Notes under the pieces: model-generated | Seen by the model: the letters and a program-made list of their open reading frames with translations, nothing else | Databases searched by the model: none | Told to the model about the DNA's origin: nothing | Assembly (NCBI GenBank): GCA_030549335.1 | Contig: CM060193.1 | Span: forward strand, 46,981,391-47,045,390 | DNA: 64,000 bases | DNA from: Pontederia crassipes | Taxonomy: Eukaryota > Streptophyta > Magnoliopsida > Commelinales > Pontederiaceae | Direction of reading: 5' to 3' | Program-made: the position numbers and the translations under genes | Shown here: in pieces, positions 50,302 to 62,639 of the stretch | How the letters are laid out: each line of letters begins with the position of its first letter | Position numbering within the stretch: the stretch's first letter is position 1

Positions 50302-50881
50302 TAGAGATGAAAATCCACGCGGGCCGCATGGCCGGCCCGTGGCCCACACGAATTTTGGCCGGGTCAGCCCAGCCCGACACGAGCCCAGGCATGATCACCT
50401 GGCCGGGCTCGGGCCAAACCGTGCCGGGCTGCCTTGGTTACGGCTCGGCAAACCCGACGAGCACGGCCCGACCCGATGAAAAAGATTTTTTTATCTTTTT
50501 TATAATTCTTTATTATATGGTTAAATATTTAATCATATATTATCAATTTTATAATTATATTATACATATATTTAATCATATATCATAAAGTTTATAACTA
50601 TATTATTTTTTATACATATAATAATTATAATATCATATATTATAATATTTTTATTATTTTGTTATTTTTTTTATTAGTTTAAATCTTAGAATAAAAAATA
50701 TGACCAATTTTATATTTTTAATTTTTAAATTTAATACATATAGCAAAAAATGGACGGTCCGACCCGGCTTGACTCGGCACGACTCGACCCGAGTACGATT
50801 TTGGGCCATCGGCCCAACACGGCGAGAGGCACGATCAAATTTGGTTTGACCGGCTGGGCATGGCCCGAAAGTCCATCTCTA
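50302..50881. mobile_element. hAT MITE with GGCCCG-rich ends
   Basis: It begins TAGAGATGAAAATCCACG and the reverse complement of its end begins TAGAGATGGACTTTCGGG, typical hAT termini. Flanking 8-mers CAACCAAG (50294-50301) and GAGCCAAG (50882-50889) agree at 6 of 8 positions. Both ends are GC-rich with GGCCGGCCCG/GACCCG words and the centre is AT-rich. No coding capacity. It sits only 19 bp from the end of the MULE. Confidence 0.75.
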
Positions 50882-50889
50882 GAGCCAAG

Positions 50890-50927
50890 ACTGAAAGGAA
50901 AAAAGTGTGGAAGAATAAATTTTAAGC

Positions 50928-50958
<31 letters not shown>

Positions 50959-53491
50959 GTCCCATATTTGTTAATTTTTATCTCCTAATTTTTTTTAATT
51001 TCAACTTGATCCGGTAGATCATCCAAACTAGATATATCGACTAGTTGAACTCAAGTTTTGACCGGATTCTATTGGACCAACCTCATGATCGAGGTTAAGA
51101 CAACTCATGGGCCATTTTACTATCCAAATGTCAGTTCGATCGGATAGGGTTTTTAAAACATTGTTAATGACTATTGTGTTTCTTACAAGGAAACCTTATA
51201 ATTTTGATTTGTGGGGTTAAAATGTTTAATTAAGCTTTCATCTTCCAAACTTTTTATAAATTTTATTCTGGCTACATACAGCATTTTATAAATTCTTTTT
51301 AACAAGTTGAAAAATGTTGTTAGCTGTTTGGTGAAGTGACATTTAAGATTAGACTTCATTGTTACAAATCGTGATTTGTTGAAGTGTTCGTGTTTGACAA
51401 ATAGAATCATAGTTCTTTATAAATAGTTAATTTGACATATTAATTTAGATAAAATGGAATGTAATGATAGAGATTTGAAAAGATGATGTAATAGATTAAT
51501 TTTATTTGATGTTTGAATAAAATATATGAATTGTAGATATAAAATATGATGTTATCAATAAATAAATGTTGAGCATTAATTAAAATATTATGTTATTTTT
51601 AAAAAAAATATATTATTAAAGGATAATAAATTATGTTTAACAAAATATATTTTTTTATGAAATAACAAAGAATAAATAATATTAAATTAATAATTTTACA
51701 ATAAACATATTTTATGTGAGGAATGTAAGAATGAAAATAAGACAAGGAAAAGAAAAGATATGTCACATCTAATCAAAAGTTGTATTTCAAAAGGAAAACA
51801 ATTAATGTACTGCTAAGCAGATCTAATGAAAATCAGGTCTTGTTATAACCTAATTCCGATTGTCGAATGCTAGGAAAAAGAAAGCTCTCCATTGATTCAT
51901 CTTTCACTTCTCAAAACATTATTTTGAAAGTGTTTGAATTTTCTTCAACAATTTTGTTAGTCGAATGTTTGTTGGGTCTTAAGGAATTTATTTCCAAATT
52001 TGATTTAGTGATTGTCTTATTTCAGTTTTAAGTTTTGTCTCCTTGGTAAATGAAATTTGATATATCTTACCAGTTTCTCATTGCCAAGTTTTCACTATCT
52101 TTGTTCCAACTTGCATCTGCCCTTGCCCGGTCAGGGTTCTGTTCTTATCGTTTCCATTTTATGTTTATTATTATCTTCTAAATTTTGGTTCTCCAAATGA
52201 AATTGAGGAGTAATAAAATTTTCTGATCTGTCATGTGGTCACTAACCAATGCCTTTTCAAAGGTGCATCTTGGCATGTCAAAATCAAAGAGGTACTTGTG
52301 AATGTATTCGGTCCTTTTAATTTTTCGCACTTTCAAATTCTATAATGCATAACAAGATGTTTTTCACACCTATTTTTTTAAAATTAGAACAACATGCCAT
52401 GCATTATGTCCTTCAAGTTCAAGTATATATAGCGCCCACGGCTAGCATTGATGTCCCAACGTTATTTTATTTCTATACAATTTTTTTATTTAAACGTATT
52501 TTTATAATAAGTACACATAAAATTACATCCACGTAATAATCCTTCATTGTACCTTATTAGAAAATTTGCACCTATTAATTACTAGGGAAGAATTTAGTCC
52601 TCTTCTGAAAATCTTTGAAAAATCAAACAATATTATTCTTAATATGAATCAACCATTTTTCTAGGTATCCCTTCAAGATCTCATAACCCTTTGAAGATGT
52701 GCCTCAATGCCCAAGCGATGCCCATCCCAAAGCACAACATGCCAAGGAAAAATGTCATGAACAAACGATCTTACAGACGAGTCGCACAATTAAAAATGTT
52801 TCACGACATGCAGAAACAAGACTTCTTTCATTGAACGAGACTTGGCCTCTAAGAATATTAATTGAATCTTACTTGGCATACTAATGAACAACTTGTGACT
52901 AACGAACTTAAACTAATATTTAAAAATTAATTATTAATGTCTTTAAGAAAAATTGGCCAAACTTCAACGATGTGCTATGAGCTTGTAGGATTACATTCAA
53001 AACACCCATTGGCGCATCTCAGTACGAATTGGTTTATAGCAAAACATGTCAGCTTTTCTATAGAATTAGAACACAAAACATATTGGGTAATACAATTTTT
53101 GAACTTTGATTTAGGCGTTGTGTGAAATGAATGATTACTCATACTGAATGGACTGAATTAGTTAAGATAAAATGCTATGAAAATAACAAAGTATATAAAA
53201 AAATGAACTAAGAGAATGCATAACATGCATATCTAATGTAAAGAATTTTTGTGTCTTTTTTTGTATTCCTAGAAAAGCTGAAATTTCAATGATGAGGACC
53301 CTTTATTTTAGTTAGTACATCACACTATGGTGTCATCGAGTTGTTGACTCAAGATGGAACACAAAGTTTTAAGGTTAATGATCATCGCGCTAAAAAGTAC
53401 TTGGTGGAAACACCAATACTTTGGTTGATTTCATTACCATATATAAACCCTAGAACTTGTAGAATTATTCTACTGTAACCTTTAACTTTTA
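50890..53491. other. Intergenic; repeat remnants at the left, otherwise nothing recognised
   Basis: At 50910-51170 there is a relative of the 2100-2640 repeat with a (TA)n tract at about 50931-50954. At about 51390-51720 is sequence of MITE family 2 (GTGTTTGACAAATAGAATCATAG, then ATGTAATAGATTAATTTTA) without clear ends. From 51800 to 53490 I see no gene, although 52680-53120 has short unconvincing frames. Confidence 0.35.
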
Positions 53492-53898
53492 GGATCTGTT
53501 TAGTTCAAAAATCATTAAGGGGAAGGGACGGTAAAAAGTGAAAAAGAAAATGGTGGGAAGGGAATGTAGAAGAATGAAGGTGAATAGTTACCGTTTGGTT
53601 GATATTATTAAAGTGAAGGGAAGGAAATGAATGTTAAGTGATTATTTTATTTAGACGATTTTATCCTTAATATATATAGTTATATGTTTAATTTATTTGG
53701 TCAAAAATGGAAACTTTCTCCTTTTTTCCACCTCAATTTGGAGGGGAAAAATAGAACATTGGAGAGGAATGGAAGGGAAAGAAGGAGACTTTCCCCTTCA
53801 TTCCCCTCCAACTTAAAGTCAACCAAACGAGAAGAACTGATTCTCCTCCTTTGCCTTCCCTCCTCTTATCCTCCTTTCACCCCCAACCAAATAGACTC
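53492..53898. mobile_element. Tourist-like MITE (TSD TTA), family 3
   Basis: Left end GGATCTGTTTAGTTC and reverse complement of the right end GAGTCTATTTGGTTG are imperfect inverted repeats, flanked by TTA at 53489-53491 and 53899-53901. The interior is GGGAAGGG-rich on the left and CCTTCCCTCC-rich on the right, with GTTTGGTTGA inside. Same layout as 40275-40523. Non-coding. Confidence 0.6.
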
Positions 53899-53901
53899 TT
53901 A

Positions 53902-55656
53902 GTTTTGTCTTTCTTTTGCCTAGTTAGTTTTTTTTCTTTTTTCTTAATTCTTTTCATGTCTCACCATGATTATAAAATCCTCTTAATCAGTGTTTGCAAG
54001 TTTGACAATAAATTCTCAAACATATTTTCAATTTTGGTCACGAGTTGTTACTTCATAAATCACGAGCCTTATTTTCTTGTTAGGCCTTTATTAGTTAGCA
54101 CTCTTAGAAGTCTCCATTTTCATAAGCCATTACCTACATGTTACAATCTGTCATTTTACCTTCATCATTGTGCAAACCTAGATTCGCGACCTTGTCTTCT
54201 ATAATGACCCATAACCCAAGTGATCATGTTCTAACCTTAATTTCATGGGTCGTTAGTTTCCGGTTAGGGTATGCTAGTAATATGCTTCCATCAATTCAAA
54301 ATTCCACGAGTGGTAACCACTAAGTCAAGAACATAGTAGAGACCTAGTTTGAGCTTTATACTTCATGGGTTGTTACACAGTGTCACGGGTGCCACAAGAA
54401 CTCTCAACGTAAGTTTTTTATTTCACGAGTCATGAGACTATTGTAATTGCCACACTAGTGAGTTAGAGAATTGCTATCTCCTCATTACGAGTTGTTACTT
54501 CATGGCAATGGACTATCAATTGTTCGATCATTAACCTCATTTATATGTTTTGCACAAGCCATGACCCTTTCACATATCACAAGCCAATACAAAACATTAC
54601 GGACCATTAATTCTTTTTCACGAGTCATTACAATTTTGTCAAGCAATATTGTTCGAAATGTGTCATGGCATTGATTATACTAGTCCTTAGATTTCACACG
54701 TGACCTATCCGTTCACATGGATTTCGAAGCATCAAAGTCAATCGAAGATTAATTGGTCACACTTCTTGAATGATCATTCATAAACTCACACCTCATGATC
54801 ATGAATTGTAATGATTGATCCCGACTATCACGACCGTAACTATCATGTAATGGCTCTCTTCACTTCCTTTTAGTTGTAGGTATGTGACGTTCATTTTTAC
54901 AACATTAATTCATAAAAGAAATTCAGCTCTGGCAATCCCTTCTCTACTCTTCGGCGACCCCTCCACAACACTTGTGCACCGATGACTACTTCCATCATCA
55001 CCACGATTTCCTCCACCAATGTCTTCTTTTCTTTGGCAAGAGAACTTCTCAAATTAGGGTGTTTGCAACATATTTAACTTTGCATACTTAGTGGTGGCAA
55101 CCTTGAGCGAATTTCTTTGTGGCCTCTATCAACACAATCATGAATGCACCATCCATCACCCGACAACCTTCCACAGCTTTGGCAGCAACACTATTATTTG
55201 CTTCTGCACCTGAGATCTATTCATTCTTGCCATCTTCACTATGGGCAAATTTCTTGGAACATTCGTCATCCTCTCCCTTGCCGCCTTTATGAACACGCTA
55301 GCAACCTTTTTAAGAATGAAGTAAAAGCTATAATGGTCATTACATACACATTATCACTTGTTACTTTCTGCATGAAGCACTCTATAACACTATCTAGGTC
55401 GTTATACCTCTGAAGCACTCTACAACACTATCTAGCTGTGATTTTTCACATTGCCAAGGTTGTGATGAAAGTGCACTACCTGTTACTTTGTCTTAATGGG
55501 TCGTTACTTCCTTTCACGATTGTCACAATATATCCATTAGGGCTCCTCGCATGAAAGTCCACATATGTTGCCACGCTTGCCGCACTGAAGAGTATCCTAC
55601 CATGAAGGCTCATTCCCTTGTATTCATCAACCCACTCAATATGAATGGCTCTCTTA
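53902..55656. repeat. Unclassified repeat region with dispersed CACGAGT(C)GTTAC words
   Basis: Between about 54030 and 55510 the words TCACGAGTCATTAC, CATGGGTCGTTAG, CATGGGTTGTTAC and CACGAGTTGTTACTTC recur at irregular distances of 50-250 bp on the plus strand. This resembles the word-repetition of large gypsy LTRs but has no TATA or domain to confirm it. Frames here are short and unconvincing. Confidence 0.4.
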
Positions 55657-56224
55657 GGTTGTGTTTGAAAATCAAAATCATGGTTCTTTCGAGTTGAGTT
55701 TAACATGAATAGTTGAATTGATATATTAGTTCGAGATATTCTTGGATGGATGTGATATGAAAAGATCATTTGATAAATTGATTTTAGTAGGTTTTTGTAT
55801 GAAAATTATCTATTATAAATATAAAATATAATTTTGTTAATTAATAAAATAAAATTATAAATTTTTTATTAAAATGTTTTGATAAAATATAGAATTTAAA
55901 TATAATAAATTATATTTAACAAAATATTAATTATTTTATGAAATGATAAGTAATAAATAATATTTGATTAACACTTTATAATAAATATTTATATTTAATA
56001 AATAAAATATTTTATATAAGAAAAGTAAGAGAGAGAAAATGGTAAAGAAATAGCTAACAAGAAAAAATACGTCAAATAAAAAAAAGATGTAAACAAATAA
56101 AAAAAAGACAAAACGATTGATTCCGTGGAACTAGGATCACGTGACTATGGTTCGATTTCACCGGGCCACCTCCTTGCATTTGGCAGAACTATGGTTCCAC
56201 TTGATTTGAGTTGTCAAATGCCTC
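55657..56224. mobile_element. AT-rich MITE, family 2 (TSD TTA)
   Basis: Starts GGTTGTGTTTGAAAATC; the reverse complement of its end starts GAGGCATTTGACAAC. TTA flanks both sides (55654-55656, 56225-56227). The words AGTTGAATTGATATATTAGTTC and the AATAATAAAT-rich body tie it to the copies at 25190 and 51390. Non-coding. Confidence 0.6.
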
Positions 56225-56735
56225 TTAAGAACACCGAATCCGAGAGCCAACTCGAACCACTAATACATCAGGAGGACATAATCTACACATTCTTCACCAA
56301 CACTTTAGTTTCTGAATCACTTCTATACAAAAATCATGTTATCTTTTGTTAGTGTACGAAATTAAATATTAATAAATTACTTCTATATGGGATAATTAAT
56401 CTTCAATCTTAGTCAGTTTATCATTTGAACCGTTAGTGTATTCATTAATATTTAACTGTTACAAATCCTCACATCAACTTCGCTGACCAGAAAGTCATGA
56501 GCATATTGGACAACAACCCTAGTGCTATTCCAAATTAAATACATGATGATAGTCTCTGACACGTAATTAAGCTTTGACATTCTTGGACAACATATAAATG
56601 CAAAAGTGAATTTCTTGTTCATGCCTAACTGTTTAGCTTCTTTAGCACGACAATCAAGCAAAGGCGAGACGCGCCTACCACCGCCTGCACGTACATGCAC
56701 TGAGATAATACAAATTTTTATGGAGCAAAGCATAG
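56225..56735. other. Intergenic, nothing recognised
   Basis: A 93-codon minus-strand frame at 56452-56733 has no recognisable motif. Confidence 0.3.
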
Positions 56736-56739
56736 ATCA

Positions 56740-56806
56740 TGTGATATAGTTCAGATGGTGAAGGCACTGTGCAATTATGCACCCATCCAAGGTTCAAAAA
56801 CAAAAC
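56740..56806 (+). repeat. tRNA-like / SINE-head sequence
   Basis: TAGTTCAGATGG at 56747-56758 resembles an RNA polymerase III A box and GGTTCAAAAAC at 56791-56801 a decayed B box, 44 bp apart as in tRNAs and tRNA-derived SINEs, with CACCCATCCAA before the B box as in several plant SINE heads. No acceptor stem forms, so it is not a functional tRNA gene. A SINE body and tail are not evident because hAT sequence follows at about 56810. Confidence 0.35.
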
Positions 56807-56811
56807 GAACT

Positions 56812-57800
56812 ATTTTTGTCTTATTTTCTGATAAGCTAAACAAATTTTAAGTCCAACTATATTTTAAGCCTAGTTAGTATCTTTGTAAGTTTCTTTTTTT
56901 ACTGAAGGCCCATTCCAAGTCTAATAAGGTTTATTATTCTAATTTAAATCAATATTTTTTCATGGTTTTGACTCTCTAACCCCATCGTATATAAGCATAG
57001 TTGCAGCAAGCTTATTCTTTCTATTCTGAGGAAATAAAATTTTATTCCATCATAATTCAAGAAAGAAGAAAATCTTATTTGTTAGCTCTTCAATTTTTTT
57101 GAACTCGGGTATTATGTTTCTAACTTTTAATATATTTTTTTACCTTTACACTTATGATCATAATTTTTTACAAACATAACTACTTGTGATTTTTTTATCA
57201 TAATTTATTGTCATCATTTGCAATATGTATTAACTAGTAGCTTCCACCTTTGTAATGTATTTTAATACTAGTATGCAAATTCGTGATAATATTTCTTATT
57301 TTCATTTTGAGGAAATAGTCATTAATTTCATAATATAAATTTTGATACATTATTTTTTGCTTTGCCCCACAATAATACAGTTCATCCATGGCCATATAAT
57401 TCTAACATATTTTTTCTCAATAGCAAGCTATTTTTAATCTATTTAAATTTAATAAAAGAACTTTTATGCGATTAATTATGGTATTAGAAAAGTACTTTCG
57501 AAAAAGACCACTTGCTTCTCATGATGATCAAGAAAAGGAAATGATAATGGCAATACTTCGAATGACTCATCACATCCTGCTAAATGAAATCAAATTGATT
57601 TAAGTGCTCTTCTATTTGATTCTGGAGAAAAAAAAATCAAATTATCATCCTAATGATCAAAATGAGATTCGAAGAATGGATTTATAAGAGGTTCCCAACC
57701 TCAGAATTATAATTTTCCTCAAACAAACATATGAGGTAAGCTGTGTTGTTTCAATCCCGATTGGTTCACACAATATCCAAATTCGTTAGAATATAGTACT
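56812..57800 (+). mobile_element. Partial hAT copy: tandem duplicate of the element's first 1 kb
   Basis: This stretch is repeated at 57803-58715 plus 60266-60345, offset by 991 bp, so the two lie head to tail with the junction near 57800. It includes a TATATAAGC box and a leader-like stretch (about 56988-57090), and the start of the transposase gene: ATG at 57478 opens MVLEKYFRKRPLASHDDQEK, followed after a stop by NDQNEIRR, wording of the N-terminal region of DUF4371/TTF-zinc-finger hAT transposases. It ends within the CX2-type zinc-finger lead-in (IPIGSHNIQI). No function is left in this copy. Confidence 0.7.
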
Positions 57801-58715
57801 TAAATTTTTGTCTTATTTTCTGATACGCTGAACAAATTTTAAGTCCAACTAGATTTCACATGTTTAAAAGCTAACTCGAAGACTAGTTAGTATCTTTGTA
57901 AGTTTTTATTCTTTTTTTTACTGAAGGTCCGCTCCAAGTCTAATAAGGTTTATTATTCTAATTCAAATCAATATTTTTTCGTTGTTTTGATTCTCTAACT
58001 CTATCCTATATAAGCATAGTTGCAGCAAGCTTATTCTTTCTATTGGGAGGAAATACAATTCTATTCTATCGTAATCCAAGAAAGAAGAAAATCTTATTTC
58101 TTTGCTCTTCAAATTTTTTTGGCATTATGTTTCTAACTTTTAATATTTTTTTTACCTTTAGACTTACTTATTATAATCATATTTTTTTACAAACATAACT
58201 ACTTGTGATTTTTTATCATAATTTATTAACATCATTTGCAATATGTATTAACTAGTAGCGTTCAACCTTTGTAATATATTTTAATACTATTATGCAAATT
58301 CATGATAATATTTCTTTTTTTTTTGAGGAAATAGTCATTAATTCATAATATAAATTTTGATACATTATTTTTTGCTTTGCCCCACAATAATACAATTCAT
58401 CCATGGCCATATAATTTTAACATATTTTTTTTCTCAATAACAAGCAATTTTTATTTTTAAAACCTATTTAAATTTAATAAAATTTTTATGCAGTTAATTA
58501 TGGTATTAGAAAAGTACTTTCGAAAGAGGCCACTTGCCTCTCATGATGATCAAGAAAAGGAAATGATAATGACAATACTTTGAATGACTTATCATGTCTT
58601 GCTAAATGAAATCGAATTGATTTTAAGTACTCTTCCATTTGATTCTAGAGAAAAAAATCTCAAGTTATCATGATTGGAAGAATGGATTTATCAAGAGGTC
58701 CATTCCAAGTGCCAA

Positions 58716-60265
58716 AGCTAAAAGCAAAAGCACCCACCCCAAGCATTGAAGCAAAATTTCAAGAAATCAAAAAAAGACCTTTTTCCTTGAAGTTATCATT
58801 TTTAAGTTGTCTTTTCTTTCTCTCTTCTCTTGTTGCGAGCATTATATTGTAAAAGAGAGAAATCATTTTTAAAAAGATTGTGAGAGCTTCTGTGTGAAAG
58901 AAGTTTCAAATCTTACATCTTGAGCGAGAGAAAAGATTAGCTTCCAAGGAGGAGAGGTTGCCTTACCTCTCGAAGCGGAGAAAAATGTGGTTGATGTAAA
59001 GGGCATTCTTTCTTATCCCATTTGGAATTAAGGAAGAGTTTAGTAGGGCTGAGCACGGGCCGGGTCGACCCGGTCGACCTGGCCCGGCCCGACCCGGAAA
59101 ACCGAGAAAATAACCCGGCCCGGATTACATCCGGGTCGGGATCGGGTCTCTGAAATGGAAAACCCGCCGGTATCGGGTCGGGACCGAGTCTACAATACAG
59201 ATATCCGATCCGGACCCGACCCGATATCATTTACTATATAAACCTTCTTTCTCTTTTCCCTCTCTCTTTTACCCGATCCGCCCTCTCTCTCTCTTTTTCT
59301 TTCTCTCTCCCACCTCTCTCTCTCGCCCTCTCCCTCTCTCTCACGACAATGGCGGCGGCAGCGATGGCGGCGATCCTCGACTCCGGCCGTCCTCTCCTCC
59401 CCTCTCCTCTCTCTCTACTCCGGCCGCCTGACGGCCGGATCGTGGCCAGATCCGATTGCCTGGCGGCCGGATCGGCCGCCTGGCGGCCGGATCCGGTCGT
59501 CTGGCGGCCGGATCCGGTCGTCTGGCGGCCGGACCGGTCGCCTGCGGCCGGACCGGTCGCCTGCGGCCGGACCGGTCGCCTGCGGCCGGATCCGGTCGCC
59601 TGGCGGCCGGATCGATCGCCTGGCAGTTGGATCTGGCAACGCGGATCGGCCGCTCGCGTGGCCGGATCGGCCACTGGCGGCCAGATCCGACCGCTGGATC
59701 CGCCTGGCAACTGGATCTGGCCGCGTCAGTGCCCGATCTGGCCGCTCATCGATCGCTGACGGCCAGATCCGACTGTCAGGCGCCGGATCTGACAGTCAAT
59801 GATCGGATTGGCCGCCAGCGATCGGATCTGATCGGCCGCCACTTGTCAGTATTTCGGATTCCCGGACGCAAACCCGGTTCGATTCCCGGTCTATCGGGTC
59901 TGACCCGGTCCCGGACCCGGCCAGATCCGGATCCGGTATCGGGTCGGAAATTAAGTCGGGCCAGGACCGGTCCGCCTAGACCCGGACCCGGTCCTGGAAT
60001 TTTTTATGGTCTTGAGGTCGAGAAGTCAGAGCGGGACGTAAGCCAAGGTATGGTCGAACTTCGTCAACAACCACCCATGTGCTTGTGTTTGAATTCTCTC
60101 TCTCCCCTCCCTCATATTATGCTTATGATATGATTTGATTTGCTTTGAGTTAAATATTTATAAATCAATTTTAAGCTTTCACGATGATTTTCGTAAAATC
60201 GATATTTTCGGTTTAACACCGTTTCAACCCCCCCCCCCCCCTCTTGTTCCCTTTGGGATCCTACA
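58716..60265 (+). mobile_element. LTR remnant (plus orientation) inserted in the hAT element
   Basis: Sequence at 58850-59040 and 60005-60265 matches, in reverse complement, the LTR at 61753 onwards: the GCCTTACCTCTCGA word, GGTCGAGAAGTCAGAGCGGGACGTA, AACTTCGTCAACAACCACC, GATGATTTTCGTAAAATCG and a 14-base C run (60228-60241) just before the CCTACA end. The U3 part seems lost or unrecognisable, so it is a truncated or old solo LTR. It is itself interrupted by the GC-rich element 59044-59996. The left boundary is approximate. Confidence 0.6.
59044..59996. mobile_element. GC-rich hAT-like element with minisatellite and leader-like cargo
   Basis: It starts TAGGGCTGAGCACGGGCC and the reverse complement of its end starts CAGGACCGGGTCCGGGTC; these agree at 11 of 18 positions and nearly all differences are transitions. 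Flanking 8-mers GAGTTTAG and GAATTTTT agree at 5 of 8. Both ends are packed with GACCCGG/CGGGTCGGG words. Inside, C/T-rich sequence at 59245-59348 leads into ATGGCGGCGGCAGCGATGG at 59349, like a plant leader and start codon, then a minisatellite with a CTGGCGGCCGGATCCGGTCGT unit (about 59455-59620). No recognisable protein. Confidence 0.5.
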
Positions 60266-61752
60266 AAACAAACATGGGGGTAAGTTGTGTCAATTCAATC
60301 CCGATTGGTTCACACAATATCCGAATTGGTTAGAATATAATATTACAAAAATGCAGCTTTTTGTTTGTGTTGCTATTTATTCAAATATGCTACTAGAAAT
60401 CAGAGCGAAGGTGATGCATTGTCACCGAAGATTATAAATGGTGGAACAAAAAATAGAAATTCGATATTCATGTTGGAAGATTTGGAAGTCCTCATAATCA
60501 AAAAGTTTTGAAGATTTAATTAAGCAAAATCAATCTATTCAAGTAGCCCTCAACAAACAATTTACTCAAGTAAAAAATGAAAATGCAATCCTTTTACATG
60601 CCTCTTTAGATTGTATAAGATTTCTTTTGCATCAAGGATTATCCTTTTGTGGACATGATAAATATGAAAATTCACAAAATAAAGAGAATTTTTGTGAACT
60701 CTTACAATTTCTTGCCGACTACAATGAAGATATAACTAAAATTGTGTGGAAAAATGCTCCAAAAAAATCAACAAATTCCGTCACATGATATCCAAAAAAA
60801 AACTTTGTAAATTTTGCTGCACAAGAAACAACTAAACTTATGTTGGATGATCTTCAAAATGATTTCTTTGGAATTTTGATCGACAAATCGCGTGACGTAT
60901 CGAGGAAAGAACAAATGGAAGTTGAGTCAAAGATAAACAAGGCATAATTAAAGAATGATTTTTTAGTCAAAGATACATGTGCTTCATCTCTTAAAGAAGC
61001 AATTGATTTATTACTTTTTCAACATAAGTTAAATCTATCACAAATTAGGGATCAAGGTTACGATGGAGCAAGTAATATGAGAGGTGAGTTCAATGGTTTG
61101 AAAAGTTTAATATTAAGAGAAAACAAATCAAGACAATATTCATTGCTTTGCTCATCAACTTCAGTTAACTCTTGTTACTACCACACAAAAAAAAATCATT
61201 TTGATGTTGCTAGCCTTTTTAATTGGCTCACTATGCTCACTAATTTAGTTGGAGCTTCTAGTAAGCAGCAAGATAAATTTCAAAAAATTCAAGCAACTAA
61301 AGTAACAGAAGCTTTAAGAATTGGTGAATTACAAAGCAGTCGAGGATTAAATCAAGAAACTAATCTTAAAAGAGTCAGTGATATAAGATGGTGATCACAT
61401 TATTATATGCTTGTGAATTTGGAAGATATTTTTTTAACTCTTCTTGAAGTATTAGAATTTGATAAAGACATAGCAATTCAATCTGAGAAAAGAATTGAAG
61501 CACACTTTCTTTTGAAATATTTTCAGTCATTTTGATTTTGCTTTTAGTTATAAAGTGATGCTATCCATATTTAGAATTAAAAATAGTTTGTCATTATCAT
61601 TACAAAGGAAAGATCAATATATTCTAAATGTTGTGTTACTTGTTAAAGCGTGCAAAGAAGAGTTACAAAAAATGAGATATGAGAAATGCAATTTGCTTAC
61701 GATACTTCTTCTTTTTTGAGAGGCATGAAATTTCAGTTTCTAACATGGATGA
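60266..61752 (+). pseudogene. hAT transposase pseudogene (TTF/DUF4371 and catalytic part)
   Basis: In broken frames, in order: NPDWFTQYPNWLEYNITK (TTF-type zinc-finger region), then ASLDCIRFLLHQGLSFCGHD and ENFCELLQFLADYNEDI (DUF4371), FGILIDKSRDVSRKEQM (catalytic Asp region, usually LVDESRD), IRDQGYDGASNMRGE (catalytic Asp in GYDGASNM), a decayed CFAHQLQL, and NLKRVSDIRW near 61360-61390 (usually TRW). At least six stops or frame changes lie between them. The glutamate-containing C-terminal hATC domain is absent because the sequence is cut by an LTR at 61753. The family is related to animal ZMYM1-like and plant TTF-type transposases. It is dead, but these domain assignments are firm. Confidence 0.85.
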
Positions 61753-62639
61753 TGTAGGATCACAAAGCACCAAGAGGGGGGGGGGGGGGGGGGGGTTGAA
61801 TTGGTTTTTTAAATCGAAAATACCAATTTTATGAAAATCATCGCAGAAGTTTAAATCGATTCGTTAATATTTAAACCAACACAATAGCAATCAAATCACA
61901 TGCATAATAGAGTAGGAAGTAGAGAGAGAAAGATAAACTCGAGATGCACGGTGGTTTGTTGACGAGGTTCAGTCACACCTTGGCGTACGTCCTCGCTCCG
62001 ACTTCTCCACCTCGAGAAGTCGGAGATTCACTAGCTTTCTCTTTTCTTGTAGAGAAAGAATAACCCTTTTTTACACCACAACGTCTTCTTCTTTGCTCAA
62101 GAGGTAAGGCACACCTCTTCTTACAAGGAGCTCTAAAAAACTATCTAAACAAGAATTCCCTCCAATGCTCTCTTCTTACAAATAATGTTCTCACTAAGAA
62201 ACTAGAAGAAGGAAGGAATGATTTGCAACTTTGGCTCAAGAAAAATGCTTTGAATTTGAAGGAAGCTCTAGAATGATTTACCTTGCTTAGTTGATCTTCC
62301 TTCAATCTTTTGGATCCCTTTTATAGGTTTCTCTTGAAAATTTGGCCGTTGTAAAGTAATTCAAAAAAATTGGCTGTCAGCTCTATAACGGTCGACCGTT
62401 TTGAATAGTAATTAGTCGTTGCGCTTGTCTTTTCTACGTAGTTATCCGTTGATGATAGTTCGTAGAAGGATTTTAGCCGTTGTTGTTGTCTTTGCTCCCA
62501 TAACGGTCGATCGTTAATGTTTCGGTCATCCATTTTAGAAATGTCTTTATTCTCTGTGATTAGCAGTCGTTCCGACAACACCTTCGCCCGTCCGTTAATG
62601 TAACGGTCGACCATTTTGTCATTGACAACCTAATAGACC

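Larger units (their letters stand above)
57803..61752 (+). mobile_element. hAT transposon (DUF4371/zinc-finger MYM type), broken and interrupted
   Basis: The main copy of the hAT element. The N-terminal part (57803-58715) repeats the preceding partial copy, including the transposase start at 58506 (MVLEKYFRKRPLASHDDQEK). An LTR-derived insertion occupies about 58716-60265, after which the element resumes at AAACAAACAT (60266, matching 57721 in the partial copy). The coding part continues to 61752, where another LTR cuts it. The C-terminal hAT dimerisation domain and the right terminal inverted repeat are therefore missing from view. The left terminus is not resolved. Confidence 0.75.

Noticed and set aside
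54030-55520. Gene candidates in the CACGAGT-rich region
   Set aside because: Frames are short, have no shared direction or domain, and the recurring words point to a repeat.
59876-59886. Perfect polymerase III B box (GGTTCGATTCC), suggesting a tRNA gene
   Set aside because: No A box at the right distance and no acceptor or anticodon stem; it lies in the CCGG-rich end of a mobile element.
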